Source of the DNA: Bacteroidia bacterium
GTDB taxonomy: Bacteria; Bacteroidota; Bacteroidia; Flavobacteriales; Flavobacteriaceae
DNA: 64,000 bases
Assembly: GCA_030428705.1 (NCBI GenBank)
Contig: JAUIDI010000009.1
Span: forward strand, 62,001 to 126,000
Direction: 5' to 3'
Under the pieces are notes generated by a model, which worked only from the letters and a program-made list of their open reading frames with translations, was not told where the DNA came from and made no database searches. This document shows, piece by piece, positions 44,910 through 54,376 of this stretch. Made by a program: the position numbers and the translations under genes. The first letter of the stretch is position 1. Each line of letters starts with the position of its first letter.

Positions 44910-45206
44910 TTAGTCCACAGGACTAAGTTGATGGATGACTACTTCAAGAATTGCATTTTCGGTAGCTTTTCTGTGCGCGGCGATATGGGCACTTTCATTA
45001 TGGTCAAGCCAATGCTGTCTTGTTTCCCAGTTTTCATAAAAGAAAAATCGATCAGGGTTTTCAATGTCTTGATGAAGGTCGTAGTTCATACAACCCGCTT
45101 CGGCCAGGGTCGGCGGAATCAGGTTTAACAATGATTGCTTTACGAGTTCCCTTTTTCCGGGCTTGGCGACAATACTTGCCGTAATGGTCAGTTGTCGGTC
45201 GTTCAT
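44910..45206 (-). CDS. Antibiotic biosynthesis monooxygenase (ABM) domain protein
   Basis: 98-aa ferredoxin-like protein with the ABM pattern: LTITASIVAKPGKRE, EAGCMNYDLHQDIENPDRFFFYENW and HNESAHIAAH. Members such as YgiN act as quinol monooxygenases without cofactor. Its ATG at 45206 follows directly on the stop codon of the DUF1080 gene (TAAATG on the reverse strand), so translation is probably coupled. Confidence 0.85.
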   Translation of the reverse strand: MNDRQLTITASIVAKPGKRELVKQSLLNLIPPTLAEAGCMNYDLHQDIENPDRFFFYENWETRQHWLDHNESAHIAAHRKATENAILEVVIHQLSPVD

Positions 45207-46235
45207 TTAATTCAGGATCGGGGTCAATACAATATTCCGGTAGGCCACATTTCCATGATCGCCCTGAAGATAGATAGGTCCGGGTGCAAAAACATCGGAA
45301 CTGATAGCTCCGCCCGTGGGGCCTTCGACAGGCTGGTTGTCTATAATTTTCTTTCCGTTGAAAACGACCGAGATATGGCGCTTGCATAAGGTGATGTCTA
45401 AAGACTGCCATTCGCCCGCCGGTTTTTCGGCCGCCTCGCTTGGTGTAATCCTACTGTAAACAGCTCCCATATTGTGCGAGTCGAGGTCTTTGCCATAGGA
45501 ATCCACTACCTGTATTTCATATAGGCCACGAAGATAAACGCCGCTATTGTTTCCCTCCGGTACGTTTACTTCCAGTTTTAAGTTGAAATCTTCGAATTCC
45601 TGTTCCGTCCTTAAATTACCATAATTAACATGATGGCCATCTTTCGGTTGTACTGGGTCATTGACCAATTGGCCACCCATAACTTTAAAACCATTTTTCT
45701 TTTCAGGGTCTATAATGCGCCATCCCGCCAAATCTTTTCCATTGAAAAGTTTGATTTCCTTACCATATTTTACCTTGGTAAGATCTGGTGCGCTGCCGAC
45801 GGGGGTCAAACGTTTGCCCTTGATATTTTGTTTGTTTTCACCATTACCATCCCATTTTGGGGAGACCATGGTGCCTTTTATTTCATCGCCCATACGGGTA
45901 ATGCGCAAGGTATAGGTAATGGTGTGCACACGATCATCGCCATTATCATTTTTCTTTCTCGTTACGTTTTGTGTTCGCGTGACGACAATATTGTTCTCGT
46001 CCACCTCATAAATATGGGAGACAGGAAGCACGCTACCACCGATCCACAAAAGTTCGGCATCCAAGAAGCCTTCTTCATTATGCACCTTAAGCCATCCGAT
46101 GCCTCCACCTTCAACGTCAAAAGTCCATGTGCCCAGAAATCCGTTTTCCACTTCAACCGACTCGGTACAATTAGCTGACAAAGTGGTAGTTATTGCAAAT
46201 AAAATTACCGAAAAGGCAATGGATAACTTTTTCAT
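45207..46235 (-). CDS. DUF1080 (3-keto-disaccharide hydrolase-like) exported protein
   Basis: 342-aa protein with a signal peptide ending TLSANC. The first 140 residues form a beta domain (GTWTFDVEGGGIGWLKV), the rest a concanavalin-like DUF1080 domain with KLFNGKDLAGWRI, NSGVYLRGLYEIQVVDSYG and GEWQSLDITLCKRHISVVFNGK. DUF1080 proteins are linked to 3-keto-glucoside or other glycoside cleavage in the periplasm. It is directly joined to the ABM gene downstream. Confidence 0.88.
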   Translation of the reverse strand: MKKLSIAFSVILFAITTTLSANCTESVEVENGFLGTWTFDVEGGGIGWLKVHNEEGFLDAELLWIGGSVLPVSHIYEVDENNIVVTRTQNVTRKKNDNGDDRVHTITYTLRITRMGDEIKGTMVSPKWDGNGENKQNIKGKRLTPVGSAPDLTKVKYGKEIKLFNGKDLAGWRIIDPEKKNGFKVMGGQLVNDPVQPKDGHHVNYGNLRTEQEFEDFNLKLEVNVPEGNNSGVYLRGLYEIQVVDSYGKDLDSHNMGAVYSRITPSEAAEKPAGEWQSLDITLCKRHISVVFNGKKIIDNQPVEGPTGGAISSDVFAPGPIYLQGDHGNVAYRNIVLTPILN

Positions 46236-46360
46236 AATCTTGATTTTAATTTAGTTGGTCGTGTTAGAAACAATGTGTTAAAAAGAGTGTAACAATTTAA
46301 GGTTTTATTTCAAAACGTAGGGGTATCTTGTACGATAATGTTGTTGGACATTTTATCTTT

Positions 46361-48049
46361 CTAATAGCCTACTGCGCCACTATCCGGTTGTGAAGAATCC
46401 GAGGCACCGGTAAGCAGTCTATTTTCAGGATCAAAAGTAATTCCCATAAGTGCCCCCATATTGTTCCGCTTTCTCAAGGTATGCCCCATGTTTTCAAGTA
46501 TACGCCTCGTATCCGGAGACATCAGGTCTTTCTCATAAATAATTTGATCCGGTAACCATTGGTGGTGAATTTTCAGGGCCTCAATTGCCTTGTCGATCCG
46601 CATATCGAACTCGAGTACGTTCAAGACCGTTTGAAAAACCGTATTGATAATGGTACGTCCACCGGGACTTCCTATGACCAAAAAGGGTTTGCCATTTTTA
46701 CCCACAATGGTAGGGGTCATACTGGAGAGCATTCGTTTTTCGGGAGCGATCAGATTGGGCCGTGTACCTATCTGCCCGTTACTTTTGGTAATTCCCGGCT
46801 GCGGATTGAAATCGCCCATCTCATTGTTGAAAATAAATCCGAGTTCTGGGGAGCCCATTTGCGAACCGTAGCTGTATTCGAGCGTATAGGTGAGCGAAAC
46901 GGCATTGCCAAATGCATCCATTGTCGATAAATGTGTAGTGCTTTCACCATCATAGATCTGCCCGAATTTTGTCGAATCGCTTACCGACGCACGATGCATG
47001 TCAATTTCGTTAAAACGCTTTTGGGCAAAACTCTTTGAGGTCAACTTTTCAATCGGGATATCCGGATTAAAATCAGGGTCGCCCAAATGTTCCGCTCGAT
47101 CGGCAAAGGCCCGGCGCATGGCTTCGGCCACGAGATGCAAATGGGCGGCGGAATTGAATTCAATGGTCTTGAAATCGGCCAATTCCATCAGGTTCATCAT
47201 TTCGACCAGCGCAACGCCCCCAGAACTCGGAGGTGGCATCGAATAAATATCATAGCCTTTATAGCTCCCCCTTATTGGGTTCCGCTCAATGGCCTCATAT
47301 TTTCTCAGATCTTTTTTGGAAATGATGCCCCCGTTCTCTTTCATCCAAGAAGCAATCTTTTTGGCAGTTTCCCCTTTATAGAATCCGTCATGGCCGTTAT
47401 CGCGGATCAGGCTTAATGTCTTTGCCAAAGCAGGTTGTTTCCACAATTCTCCGGGTTCGGGTATTTTCTCGCTATCGTTCAGAAAATAACCTTTCATGAA
47501 TGGATTTTTGTTCTCTTCGGAAGTAAAATATTCCGCCGCCCCATAAAGCGACCAATTGAATGGAAATCCGTTTTCGGCTTGCTCGATGGCCGGTTGTACT
47601 ACTTCGGCCCAAGGAAGTTTGCCATATTTCTGGTGTGCCAAATAGAGTCCCGCGACGGTTCCGGGCACACCGATGGCCTTGACCGACATGTGGTTACTGT
47701 TATCAATGACCTCTCCGGTTTCATCCAAATACATATCGTTCGAGGCTTTCAAAGGTGCTTTTTCACGAAAGTCAATGGTCGTGACCTTTCCATTACTGTC
47801 CATAAATACAATGAATCCACCACCGCCGATGTTTCCGGCTGCGGGATGGGTGACCGCCAACGAAAAAGCGGTAGCTACCGCGGCGTCGATGGCATTGCCT
47901 CCTTTTTTCAGGACATCGACCCCGACCTGCGATGATGTTTTGTCGGAAGAGACCACCATACCGTTTTTGGCATAGGTTTGGGAATGGATTTGAAAGGTTA
48001 CAGCAATGAACAGAAGAAGTGAAAGGAAAAGAAGGTTTGATTTCTTCAT
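46361..48049 (-). CDS. ggt: Gamma-glutamyltransferase
   Basis: 562-aa secreted Ntn hydrolase with a signal peptide ending IHSQ. The proenzyme motif GGNAIDAAVATAF and GGGGFIVFMD are near the start; autocleavage is expected before Thr371 in TTHLSTMDAFGNAVS, and SPGGRTIINTV closes the active site. It transfers or hydrolyses gamma-glutamyl groups in the periplasm. In an organism using bacillithiol it may act on external glutathione or gamma-glutamyl peptides, an inference. Standing alone between DUF1080 and DUF58. Confidence 0.94.
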   Translation of the reverse strand: MKKSNLLFLSLLLFIAVTFQIHSQTYAKNGMVVSSDKTSSQVGVDVLKKGGNAIDAAVATAFSLAVTHPAAGNIGGGGFIVFMDSNGKVTTIDFREKAPLKASNDMYLDETGEVIDNSNHMSVKAIGVPGTVAGLYLAHQKYGKLPWAEVVQPAIEQAENGFPFNWSLYGAAEYFTSEENKNPFMKGYFLNDSEKIPEPGELWKQPALAKTLSLIRDNGHDGFYKGETAKKIASWMKENGGIISKKDLRKYEAIERNPIRGSYKGYDIYSMPPPSSGGVALVEMMNLMELADFKTIEFNSAAHLHLVAEAMRRAFADRAEHLGDPDFNPDIPIEKLTSKSFAQKRFNEIDMHRASVSDSTKFGQIYDGESTTHLSTMDAFGNAVSLTYTLEYSYGSQMGSPELGFIFNNEMGDFNPQPGITKSNGQIGTRPNLIAPEKRMLSSMTPTIVGKNGKPFLVIGSPGGRTIINTVFQTVLNVLEFDMRIDKAIEALKIHHQWLPDQIIYEKDLMSPDTRRILENMGHTLRKRNNMGALMGITFDPENRLLTGASDSSQPDSGAVGY

Positions 48050-48131
48050 TATTGATGAATGCTTGGTGTTTGACGGCCTTGAAGATATGAATTTATATTC
48101 GACCGTTTTTAGGCCTAAACGCCAAAATCGA

Positions 48132-49481
48132 TTATAGCAACCCCCTTGCCTTGATTTCCAAATACTTGTTGATGGTATTGATGGTCAACTGCTCGGGTTT
48201 GGTCAAAATGGTTTGAATTCCGTATTGTTGCAGCTCCCTTTGCATCAACTTTTTTTCCAGGGAAAATTTCTCGGCTATGGTCTTGTGATATATTGTTTGC
48301 AGATCCTCGGCATCCGTGGAGATAAGCTCTTCCAACTCCGAATTTTCAAAAAAGATAACGACCAACACGTGTTTTTTGGCAATGGCCAACAGAAATGGAA
48401 GCTGACGTTTCAACGCTGAGATATGCTCAAAATTCGTATAGAGAAGTAGCAGGCTTCTATGGTTTATCTTACGTTTGATATGGGCATACAACAGGCCGAA
48501 ATCGGAGTCGGTAAACTCGGTGCCGATATTGTAAAGTTTTTCTAGAATAGTATTCAAATGGGTCAATTTCTGCACTGCCGGCACATGGGTCTCAATGTTT
48601 TTTGAAAAACTGACAAGACCTGTTTTGTCATTGCGTTTCAGGGCGACGTTCGAAAAGGCCAACGTTGAATTGATGGCGTAATCCAATAGTTTGAGTTCGT
48701 TGAAGGGCATTTTCATGACGCGCCCCGTGTCGATGATCGAGTAGATGGGTTGCGCCTTTTCATCCTGAAATTGGTTGACCATCAATTGGTTCTGTTTGGC
48801 GGTGGCTTTCCAATTTACAGTTCGAATGTCATCCCCCTGTACATATTCCTTTATCTGTTCGAATTCTTGGGTATGGCCGATACGTCTGATTTTTTTGAGA
48901 CCGAAAAGGGTCAACTTATTGCTTATGGCCAGGAAGTCATATTGTTGCATTTGTATGATACTAGGATAAACGGGCACCATTTGATCTTTTTGGAAGACGT
49001 AACGTCTTCTGACTATTTTTAAGGGGGAGGATGCAAAAATGTTCAGGTTTCCAAAAACGTATTCGCCCCGATCCACCGGACGGACCGTATATTCGAAAAG
49101 CTTTTTTTCGTCTTTTATCAAGTCGGTCTTGAATTCAAAATCCCTTTTTTGAAATTGTACGGGCAGTTCGTCTATCAACGAAACATAGGCCTTGAAGGGA
49201 TATTTCGAGGTAAATTCAACCGAAATCGGATTGAGATCGCTGTTCGACAACTTCTGCGGAAGCTTTCGTGTTCCCGTGATACCGTTTATGGAATACATCA
49301 GATAAATATCGAACAGGAAAAGACCGACCAAAAGCAGTGTCAAGACCCAAGCGATCGGATATAAAATCGGTAGCCAATACGAAATGATGAAACAGGCCGA
49401 TAAGACCGCCAAGTAGCGGAAAAAAGTATTATGAATGTAGAATGACCTGAGAAATTGCACTTGGTTATCTTGGTATTTCAA
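48132..49481 (-). CDS. DUF58 domain membrane protein
   Basis: 449-aa protein with two membrane helices near the N-terminus (residues 20-60), an OmpA/BatA-like beta region and a DUF58 domain with the RRIGHTQEFEQIKEYVQGDDIRTVNWKATAK signature (shown in part). DUF58 proteins are regularly the partner of MoxR ATPases; a von Willebrand A-like fold is expected. The start overlaps the MoxR gene by 17 bases. Last gene of the MoxR operon. Confidence 0.9.
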   Translation of the reverse strand: MKYQDNQVQFLRSFYIHNTFFRYLAVLSACFIISYWLPILYPIAWVLTLLLVGLFLFDIYLMYSINGITGTRKLPQKLSNSDLNPISVEFTSKYPFKAYVSLIDELPVQFQKRDFEFKTDLIKDEKKLFEYTVRPVDRGEYVFGNLNIFASSPLKIVRRRYVFQKDQMVPVYPSIIQMQQYDFLAISNKLTLFGLKKIRRIGHTQEFEQIKEYVQGDDIRTVNWKATAKQNQLMVNQFQDEKAQPIYSIIDTGRVMKMPFNELKLLDYAINSTLAFSNVALKRNDKTGLVSFSKNIETHVPAVQKLTHLNTILEKLYNIGTEFTDSDFGLLYAHIKRKINHRSLLLLYTNFEHISALKRQLPFLLAIAKKHVLVVIFFENSELEELISTDAEDLQTIYHKTIAEKFSLEKKLMQRELQQYGIQTILTKPEQLTINTINKYLEIKARGLL

Positions 49482-50463
49482 CGGATTCGGTAATCATTTT
49501 GATCACGCTATCGGTGGTCATACCCTCCATTTCGCGTTCAGGAGTCAGAATCACCCTGTGGTTGAGCACCGGGATTAGGGCCCTTTTGACATCTTCAGGG
49601 ATGACAAAATCGCGTCCATTGATGGCGGCGAAGGCCTTTGCCGAATTCAAGGTGGCAATAGAGGCACGGGGAGAACCGCCCAAATAGAGATGCGGATGGT
49701 TTCTGGTCTTGGTGATGATATCGGCGATGTACTTGATCAGTTTTTCCTCGACGATAACATCTTGGATCTTTGTTCTGAAATCTGCCAATTGCTTTGGATT
49801 CAGTACATCTTTGATAAGCGCTTGCGGCTCCGAACCCTTTCGCTCATGGTGGGTCTGTATAATACGTATTTCTTCATCCGTGGTCGGATAATCGATTTTT
49901 ATTTTAAAGATGAAACGATCTAACTGGGCTTCGGGCAACGCATAGGTGCCTTCTTGCTCGATAGGGTTTTGCGTGGCGAGTACCATAAAGGGCGTATCCA
50001 TTTTATAGGTTGTGCCGTCCATGGTAACTTGTCGTTCCTCCATAGTCTCGAACATGGCTGCCTGTGTCTTGGCAGGGGCGCGGTTGATCTCGTCGATCAA
50101 GATGATGTTCGAAAAAATAGGCCCTTTTTTGAATTCGAACTCCGATGACTTTACATTGAACACCGAGGTGCCCAAAATATCGCTCGGCATCAGGTCGGGC
50201 GTGAACTGAATGCGGCTGAAATCGGTTTTCAGGGTCTTGGCGAAGAGTTTGGCGGTTATTGTCTTGGCAATGCCCGGTACGCCTTCGATCAACACGTGCC
50301 CATCGACCAAAAGCGAGACGATCAACAATTCGATGAAATTCTCCTGGCCAACAATTACCTTGGCAAGTTCGGCCTTGATATCGGCGACGGCTTTTCTCAG
50401 TTCCTCCAAAGGAATGCGATTGTCAAAGTTCAAGTTGTTATTCGAGGTTTCATTATTTTCCAT
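49465..50463 (-). CDS. MoxR-type AAA+ ATPase
   Basis: 332-aa cytoplasmic chaperone-like ATPase. Walker A-like region GVPGIAKTITAKLFA, RIQFTPDLMPSDILG, Walker B IILIDEINRAPAKTQAAMFE and TQNPIEQEGTYALPEAQLDRF are all typical of MoxR/RavA-related proteins. These proteins are thought to activate or assemble VWA/DUF58 partners. Overlaps DUF4350 by 11 and DUF58 by 17 bases, so the genes are tightly coupled. Confidence 0.95.
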   Translation of the reverse strand: MENNETSNNNLNFDNRIPLEELRKAVADIKAELAKVIVGQENFIELLIVSLLVDGHVLIEGVPGIAKTITAKLFAKTLKTDFSRIQFTPDLMPSDILGTSVFNVKSSEFEFKKGPIFSNIILIDEINRAPAKTQAAMFETMEERQVTMDGTTYKMDTPFMVLATQNPIEQEGTYALPEAQLDRFIFKIKIDYPTTDEEIRIIQTHHERKGSEPQALIKDVLNPKQLADFRTKIQDVIVEEKLIKYIADIITKTRNHPHLYLGGSPRASIATLNSAKAFAAINGRDFVIPEDVKRALIPVLNHRVILTPEREMEGMTTDSVIKMITESVEIPR

Positions 50464-51670
50464 TAGCTTTTTGTTTAAAGTTTTCGATCAGTGTATTTAG
50501 TTTAAGCAGTTCGTTGTCAGCAAAAGATTCACTTTTTTTAATACGTTCCATTAGATTGAAAAGCGTTTTGACATCATCGACGGATTGATCACTACGTGAA
50601 GCCAGGTTGCGATAAAATTCGTCATCGGGTTCTTCTGTGCCCATATAAAAATGTGAACGGATATATTCCATAAACGAAGCGATCTTATGTTCGGAAATCG
50701 CTTTGGCCTCTCCCTTTTCAAAATACATATCGGCGATCGTTCGGGTAAAGGCCAACGTTTGATTTTTTAAGGGAACCACTATCGGTATCGCCCTTTGTTT
50801 TCGTTTTCCCTCGAAAACCACATAGAACAAAGCCCCTATCAACGCCACATAATAGGCCCATTTGAATTCTTTCGTGTTCAGAAAAATGTACATTGGCGAG
50901 GTGTAGAACGCTTTTCCCGATTTGTGGTAATTGTCGATATAAATTGTTCGTGAACCATCGAGATACGATAACAGGCCTGCGGTATAATCCTTATTGTTTT
51001 CTTGAAGGATAAAATAATTGGTAAACGCTTTTGGGAATGTCGAAAGATAGATTTCACCATCTCCAAAAGGTTGTTTGATCACGTTAAAATTCTCTTCTTG
51101 TGCCAGGCCGTCTTCATCAAAATAATCTACCGTGCCGATTACAGTTGTTTTCAAAGTATCGATTTTATCCAAGAAGGTCGCATAGCTGTCTTTTTCGAAC
51201 GGATACCCTTCTTCCGTTCTTAATTTCGGATGTACCAAACGGTGAAATTGTTTTTGCCCTTCGCCGAAACCCGCATACAGATTCGAAATTTCGAGGTTCA
51301 AAGTGTCCAAAAAAGCTTCCTCGAACTGCCTGGAAGCTATGAACAGGGTGTTTCCCTTTGAAGTCCAATCCAATAATACGTTCAATTCACTCTCACCGAA
51401 ATCGATATTTTCATTGGCAAAAAAATAGGTGCCCTCGGTTTCTTGTCCGTCATTCAAAAATTCAAAGGGAGGTATCGCAACCTGCCGTATATTCTCACTG
51501 AATGTTTTGGCCATAATCTCGTTGAATACATGGGTGCCATAGGGAATCTTGTGTTGCGCCACATAGGACGGAAACCAATTAATTTCCTTATCGCTATTGT
51601 ACTGTAAGAACATCAAGAGAGCCAGGGTGATAATGGCGATGACGATATATACCCTTCCTTTTTTATCCAT
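50453..51670 (-). CDS. DUF4350 domain membrane protein
   Basis: 405-aa protein with an N-terminal membrane helix (residues 8-25), a Rossmann-like DUF4350 domain (GTYFFANENIDFGESELNVLLDW, TLFIASRQFEE) and a second helix near residue 285 (AYYVALIGALFYVVFEGKRK) followed by a cytoplasmic tail. A constant member of the Bacteroidota MoxR cluster; function unknown. Overlaps both neighbours by 8-11 bases. Confidence 0.85.
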   Translation of the reverse strand: MDKKGRVYIVIAIITLALLMFLQYNSDKEINWFPSYVAQHKIPYGTHVFNEIMAKTFSENIRQVAIPPFEFLNDGQETEGTYFFANENIDFGESELNVLLDWTSKGNTLFIASRQFEEAFLDTLNLEISNLYAGFGEGQKQFHRLVHPKLRTEEGYPFEKDSYATFLDKIDTLKTTVIGTVDYFDEDGLAQEENFNVIKQPFGDGEIYLSTFPKAFTNYFILQENNKDYTAGLLSYLDGSRTIYIDNYHKSGKAFYTSPMYIFLNTKEFKWAYYVALIGALFYVVFEGKRKQRAIPIVVPLKNQTLAFTRTIADMYFEKGEAKAISEHKIASFMEYIRSHFYMGTEEPDDEFYRNLASRSDQSVDDVKTLFNLMERIKKSESFADNELLKLNTLIENFKQKANGK

Positions 51671-52403
51671 TTTTCAAGGTTTTTTGAAGGGATTCGAAAT
51701 CTTTTTCGGCAATTCGGTATTTGGCCTCGTCGATATTGAAATTGCCGTACCATATATAGTCGTACCATCGGGTAATCGCACCGAACGGTCGCTTCAAGGT
51801 TTGTTCATCGATTTCGTTCAGGTAATCAAAATTGGTTTTTTGAAGCTCCCAGGAAATGACTTCCTTGTCGGTCATCAGCTGTAGGATATAGAGATAATAG
51901 TATCGTATGGCCAGACGATAGTCCTTATCCTGCAACGCTTTTTGTATCAATTGTTGGATGTCTTCGTTCTTGATGATATGCTCTTCTTCCGACAATGCTA
52001 CCAACGCCTCGTTCTTTTTAGCCTGTTTTAATGCGCTGGCATTGACGTTCAAGAAGAATTTGATGAGTATAAAAAGCAATAGCGCTAAAAGTACATAGGG
52101 CAAGATGCGGAAGAAGACCTGTAAAACCCCGACGGCTTTCTCTACCCCGAAAAGCCATTCGAAGAACCGGGAGATCAGGTTGTAGAGCCAGGTCTTGAAA
52201 TCGTCCCACCACGTTCGATCTCTTTTGACGGTTTCATAGTCAAAATCAGGATTATTTCTATAGGCTTGCAGGTCACCTTCCTGTATCTCTCGAACCGTTA
52301 ATCGCCCGCTATCATAGTTGACGGTAGCCGTAGAATCTTGTTGGGCGACCGCAACGGTTACCAACAAGAGCAAAAAAAGAAAAATCAGAAAGTGTTTGTG
52401 CAT
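51663..52403 (-). CDS. DUF4129 domain membrane protein
   Basis: 246-aa protein with a signal peptide, a short periplasmic region containing FKTWLYNLISRFFEWLFG, one membrane helix at about 95-115 (LPYVLLALLLFILIKFFL) and a cytoplasmic helical DUF4129 domain with YRLAIRYYYLYILQLM and WYDYIWYGNFNID. Part of the MoxR cluster. Two bases separate it from the upstream gene. Confidence 0.85.
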   Translation of the reverse strand: MHKHFLIFLFLLLLVTVAVAQQDSTATVNYDSGRLTVREIQEGDLQAYRNNPDFDYETVKRDRTWWDDFKTWLYNLISRFFEWLFGVEKAVGVLQVFFRILPYVLLALLLFILIKFFLNVNASALKQAKKNEALVALSEEEHIIKNEDIQQLIQKALQDKDYRLAIRYYYLYILQLMTDKEVISWELQKTNFDYLNEIDEQTLKRPFGAITRWYDYIWYGNFNIDEAKYRIAEKDFESLQKTLKNG

Positions 52404-52405
52404 GC

Positions 52406-53287
52406 CTAATAATCCCTATTTTCCCCCAAACTTTCGATGCGTTCATAGGTGCCTGTAAAATTCTTTCTTTCGTTCAAATTGAAATAAATAAAGACGCCGG
52501 CCACGATCGAAATGATGTTGAGCAATAATTGTGCAACGGTACCGATGATGTTCAACAAAATATAGATAGGATCTTTAAAGACATCCATCATTCCTTCGGC
52601 ATCGACCTCCCCTGAAAACATGCCCATCTTTAACCAATTATAGATCATTGTAGGCACCGCAAATGCATAGCTTGCAATCATTACGATTATAGCGATTACC
52701 AAGAGGGTGGCGAAAGTGATCCACCAGTAGTCTTTGACCAACGTGAAACTATAGCTAAAGGCATCTGTTACCGAAAGTCTGTTGTATACCATAATGGCAA
52801 AGGCCAATGATAACGGAACCCAGAGATAGATCATCGGGAAAAAGCAAAGAAAAAAGCCTGCCAGCAAAGAAAGGGCAACCAAAAATATCATTCCGATAAA
52901 CTTCCAAAAAGTGGCGTACACATCTGACCTGATCGTATTGAAGTCTGTTTTTCCCTTGCCGTTGGCATACGATTTAATGTAGTGTAATACGGTCGATTGG
53001 GCCATGGTATAGAGCACCAGAATTGAGATCATATAAAGTCCACCGACCAACAATATCAAAAGTATGTTCGGTACCGCATCGTTATTGAACATCAATAGGC
53101 TAAAACTGTTGCCTATATAGTACATATACAGGGCCAGGGCGATTACCATGATCAAAATATAAGGCCCTACAATCTTAAAAAAGGTAGTAGTAAAGGGTTT
53201 GAATTCCGTCCGTAGAAAAGCAAAGGTGTCGGACAGCACTTCCCCAAGTTCACGCTGCTTTTTGAATTCGATATATCGATCGGTCAT
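52406..53287 (-). CDS. Multi-pass membrane protein of the MoxR cluster
   Basis: 293-aa integral membrane protein with about six hydrophobic segments (near 35-60, 80-105, 130-155, 155-175, 200-225 and 250-275). It resembles the glycerophosphoryl-diester-phosphodiesterase membrane-domain group found in such clusters; there is no catalytic domain. Starts 4 bases inside the SpoIIM-like gene (ATGA overlap). Confidence 0.75.
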   Translation of the reverse strand: MTDRYIEFKKQRELGEVLSDTFAFLRTEFKPFTTTFFKIVGPYILIMVIALALYMYYIGNSFSLLMFNNDAVPNILLILLVGGLYMISILVLYTMAQSTVLHYIKSYANGKGKTDFNTIRSDVYATFWKFIGMIFLVALSLLAGFFLCFFPMIYLWVPLSLAFAIMVYNRLSVTDAFSYSFTLVKDYWWITFATLLVIAIIVMIASYAFAVPTMIYNWLKMGMFSGEVDAEGMMDVFKDPIYILLNIIGTVAQLLLNIISIVAGVFIYFNLNERKNFTGTYERIESLGENRDY

Positions 53288-54243
53288 AGGTTAGGTTTTT
53301 TATTCAGTTTTATGGGATAAAGTATGTAGTAATAGACTATGGATACCAATGAACTGGCTATTATCAAAATGGCCAACCAGTCGGGCATTTCGGTATGACG
53401 GGTCACGAAACCTTCCAAAAATCCGGCAATAATGAAAAAGGGTACGGTACTGATCATTATTTTCAAGCCGTTCTTGACACCCCTCTTGAAGGATTCAAGA
53501 CGCGAATAGGTGCCGGGAAACAATAGACCGTTCGCAAGAACCAATCCGGCGCAGCCCGCTATGATGATTACCGAAATCTCAATGGTGCCATGGATCCAAA
53601 TGGTTCGCACCGATTCCCAAAGCAATCCTTTTTCATAGAAAAAATATTGAAAGCTACCGAGCATGATACCATTTTGCAACATGATATACAACGTGCCGAT
53701 CCCCAGGAAAATGCCATAGGCAAAGGCCATCAATGCCACACGTATATTGTTAATGGTGATGCCCAAGAACATGTTGAATTCACCCATTTGTTTATAAACG
53801 GCCATAGGGTCGCCCTTTTCGATGTTTTCGAGCGTCATGTTGACGTAGCCATCGCCAAGTATGGCACGAACGAAATCGCCATCGTCGGCCGCGGAAAAAG
53901 CACCTACAAAAGCAAAAAAAACGAATACTAAAAAGGCGATGAGCAATTCGCGATGATGATGGTAGAAAAGTGTCGGAAATTCAGTTTTCCAGAATTCCAA
54001 GATCCGATTCTTCGGCTCGCGCTTGGTCTTATAAATTTTCTGGTGTGCCTGTGCCGCCAGACCGTTCAGGTAAAACTCGGTATTGCTACCTTGGTAAAAG
54101 GTTTTTGCATAGCTAAGATGGTCGGTGATTTCTATGTAGAGGTCGGACAATACATCGGGCGATAACTTCGTTTTGTTTGACAGTGCGCTTTCAAAAGTGG
54201 CCCATTTGTCCTTATTTTGTTTTACAAAGGCAGCTTCGCGCAT
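53284..54243 (-). CDS. Stage II sporulation protein M (SpoIIM)-like membrane protein
   Basis: 319-aa protein with a cytoplasmic helical N-terminus (REAAFVKQNKDKWATFESAL) and about five membrane segments from residue 100 on. NNIRVALMAFAYGIFLGIGTLY and IWIHGTIEISVIIIAGCAGL are the family signatures. In sporulating bacteria SpoIIM is part of the DMP peptidoglycan machine; here, in a non-sporulating lineage, it heads the MoxR cluster and a cell-envelope role is a guess. Divergent from the RDD gene with 133 bases between. Confidence 0.9.
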   Translation of the reverse strand: MREAAFVKQNKDKWATFESALSNKTKLSPDVLSDLYIEITDHLSYAKTFYQGSNTEFYLNGLAAQAHQKIYKTKREPKNRILEFWKTEFPTLFYHHHRELLIAFLVFVFFAFVGAFSAADDGDFVRAILGDGYVNMTLENIEKGDPMAVYKQMGEFNMFLGITINNIRVALMAFAYGIFLGIGTLYIMLQNGIMLGSFQYFFYEKGLLWESVRTIWIHGTIEISVIIIAGCAGLVLANGLLFPGTYSRLESFKRGVKNGLKIMISTVPFFIIAGFLEGFVTRHTEMPDWLAILIIASSLVSIVYYYILYPIKLNKKPNL

Positions 54244-54376
54244 GAATTGTTATGGTTAGAGGAATTGGCCCCATTTTGTTCCAAATAGCTATCGAAATTA
54301 ACGAAACTAAGTGCGAAAAAGTATATAGTATATACGGTCAAAACCGGAATAATACCTTCTTCAAAGGAAGTAAAAT

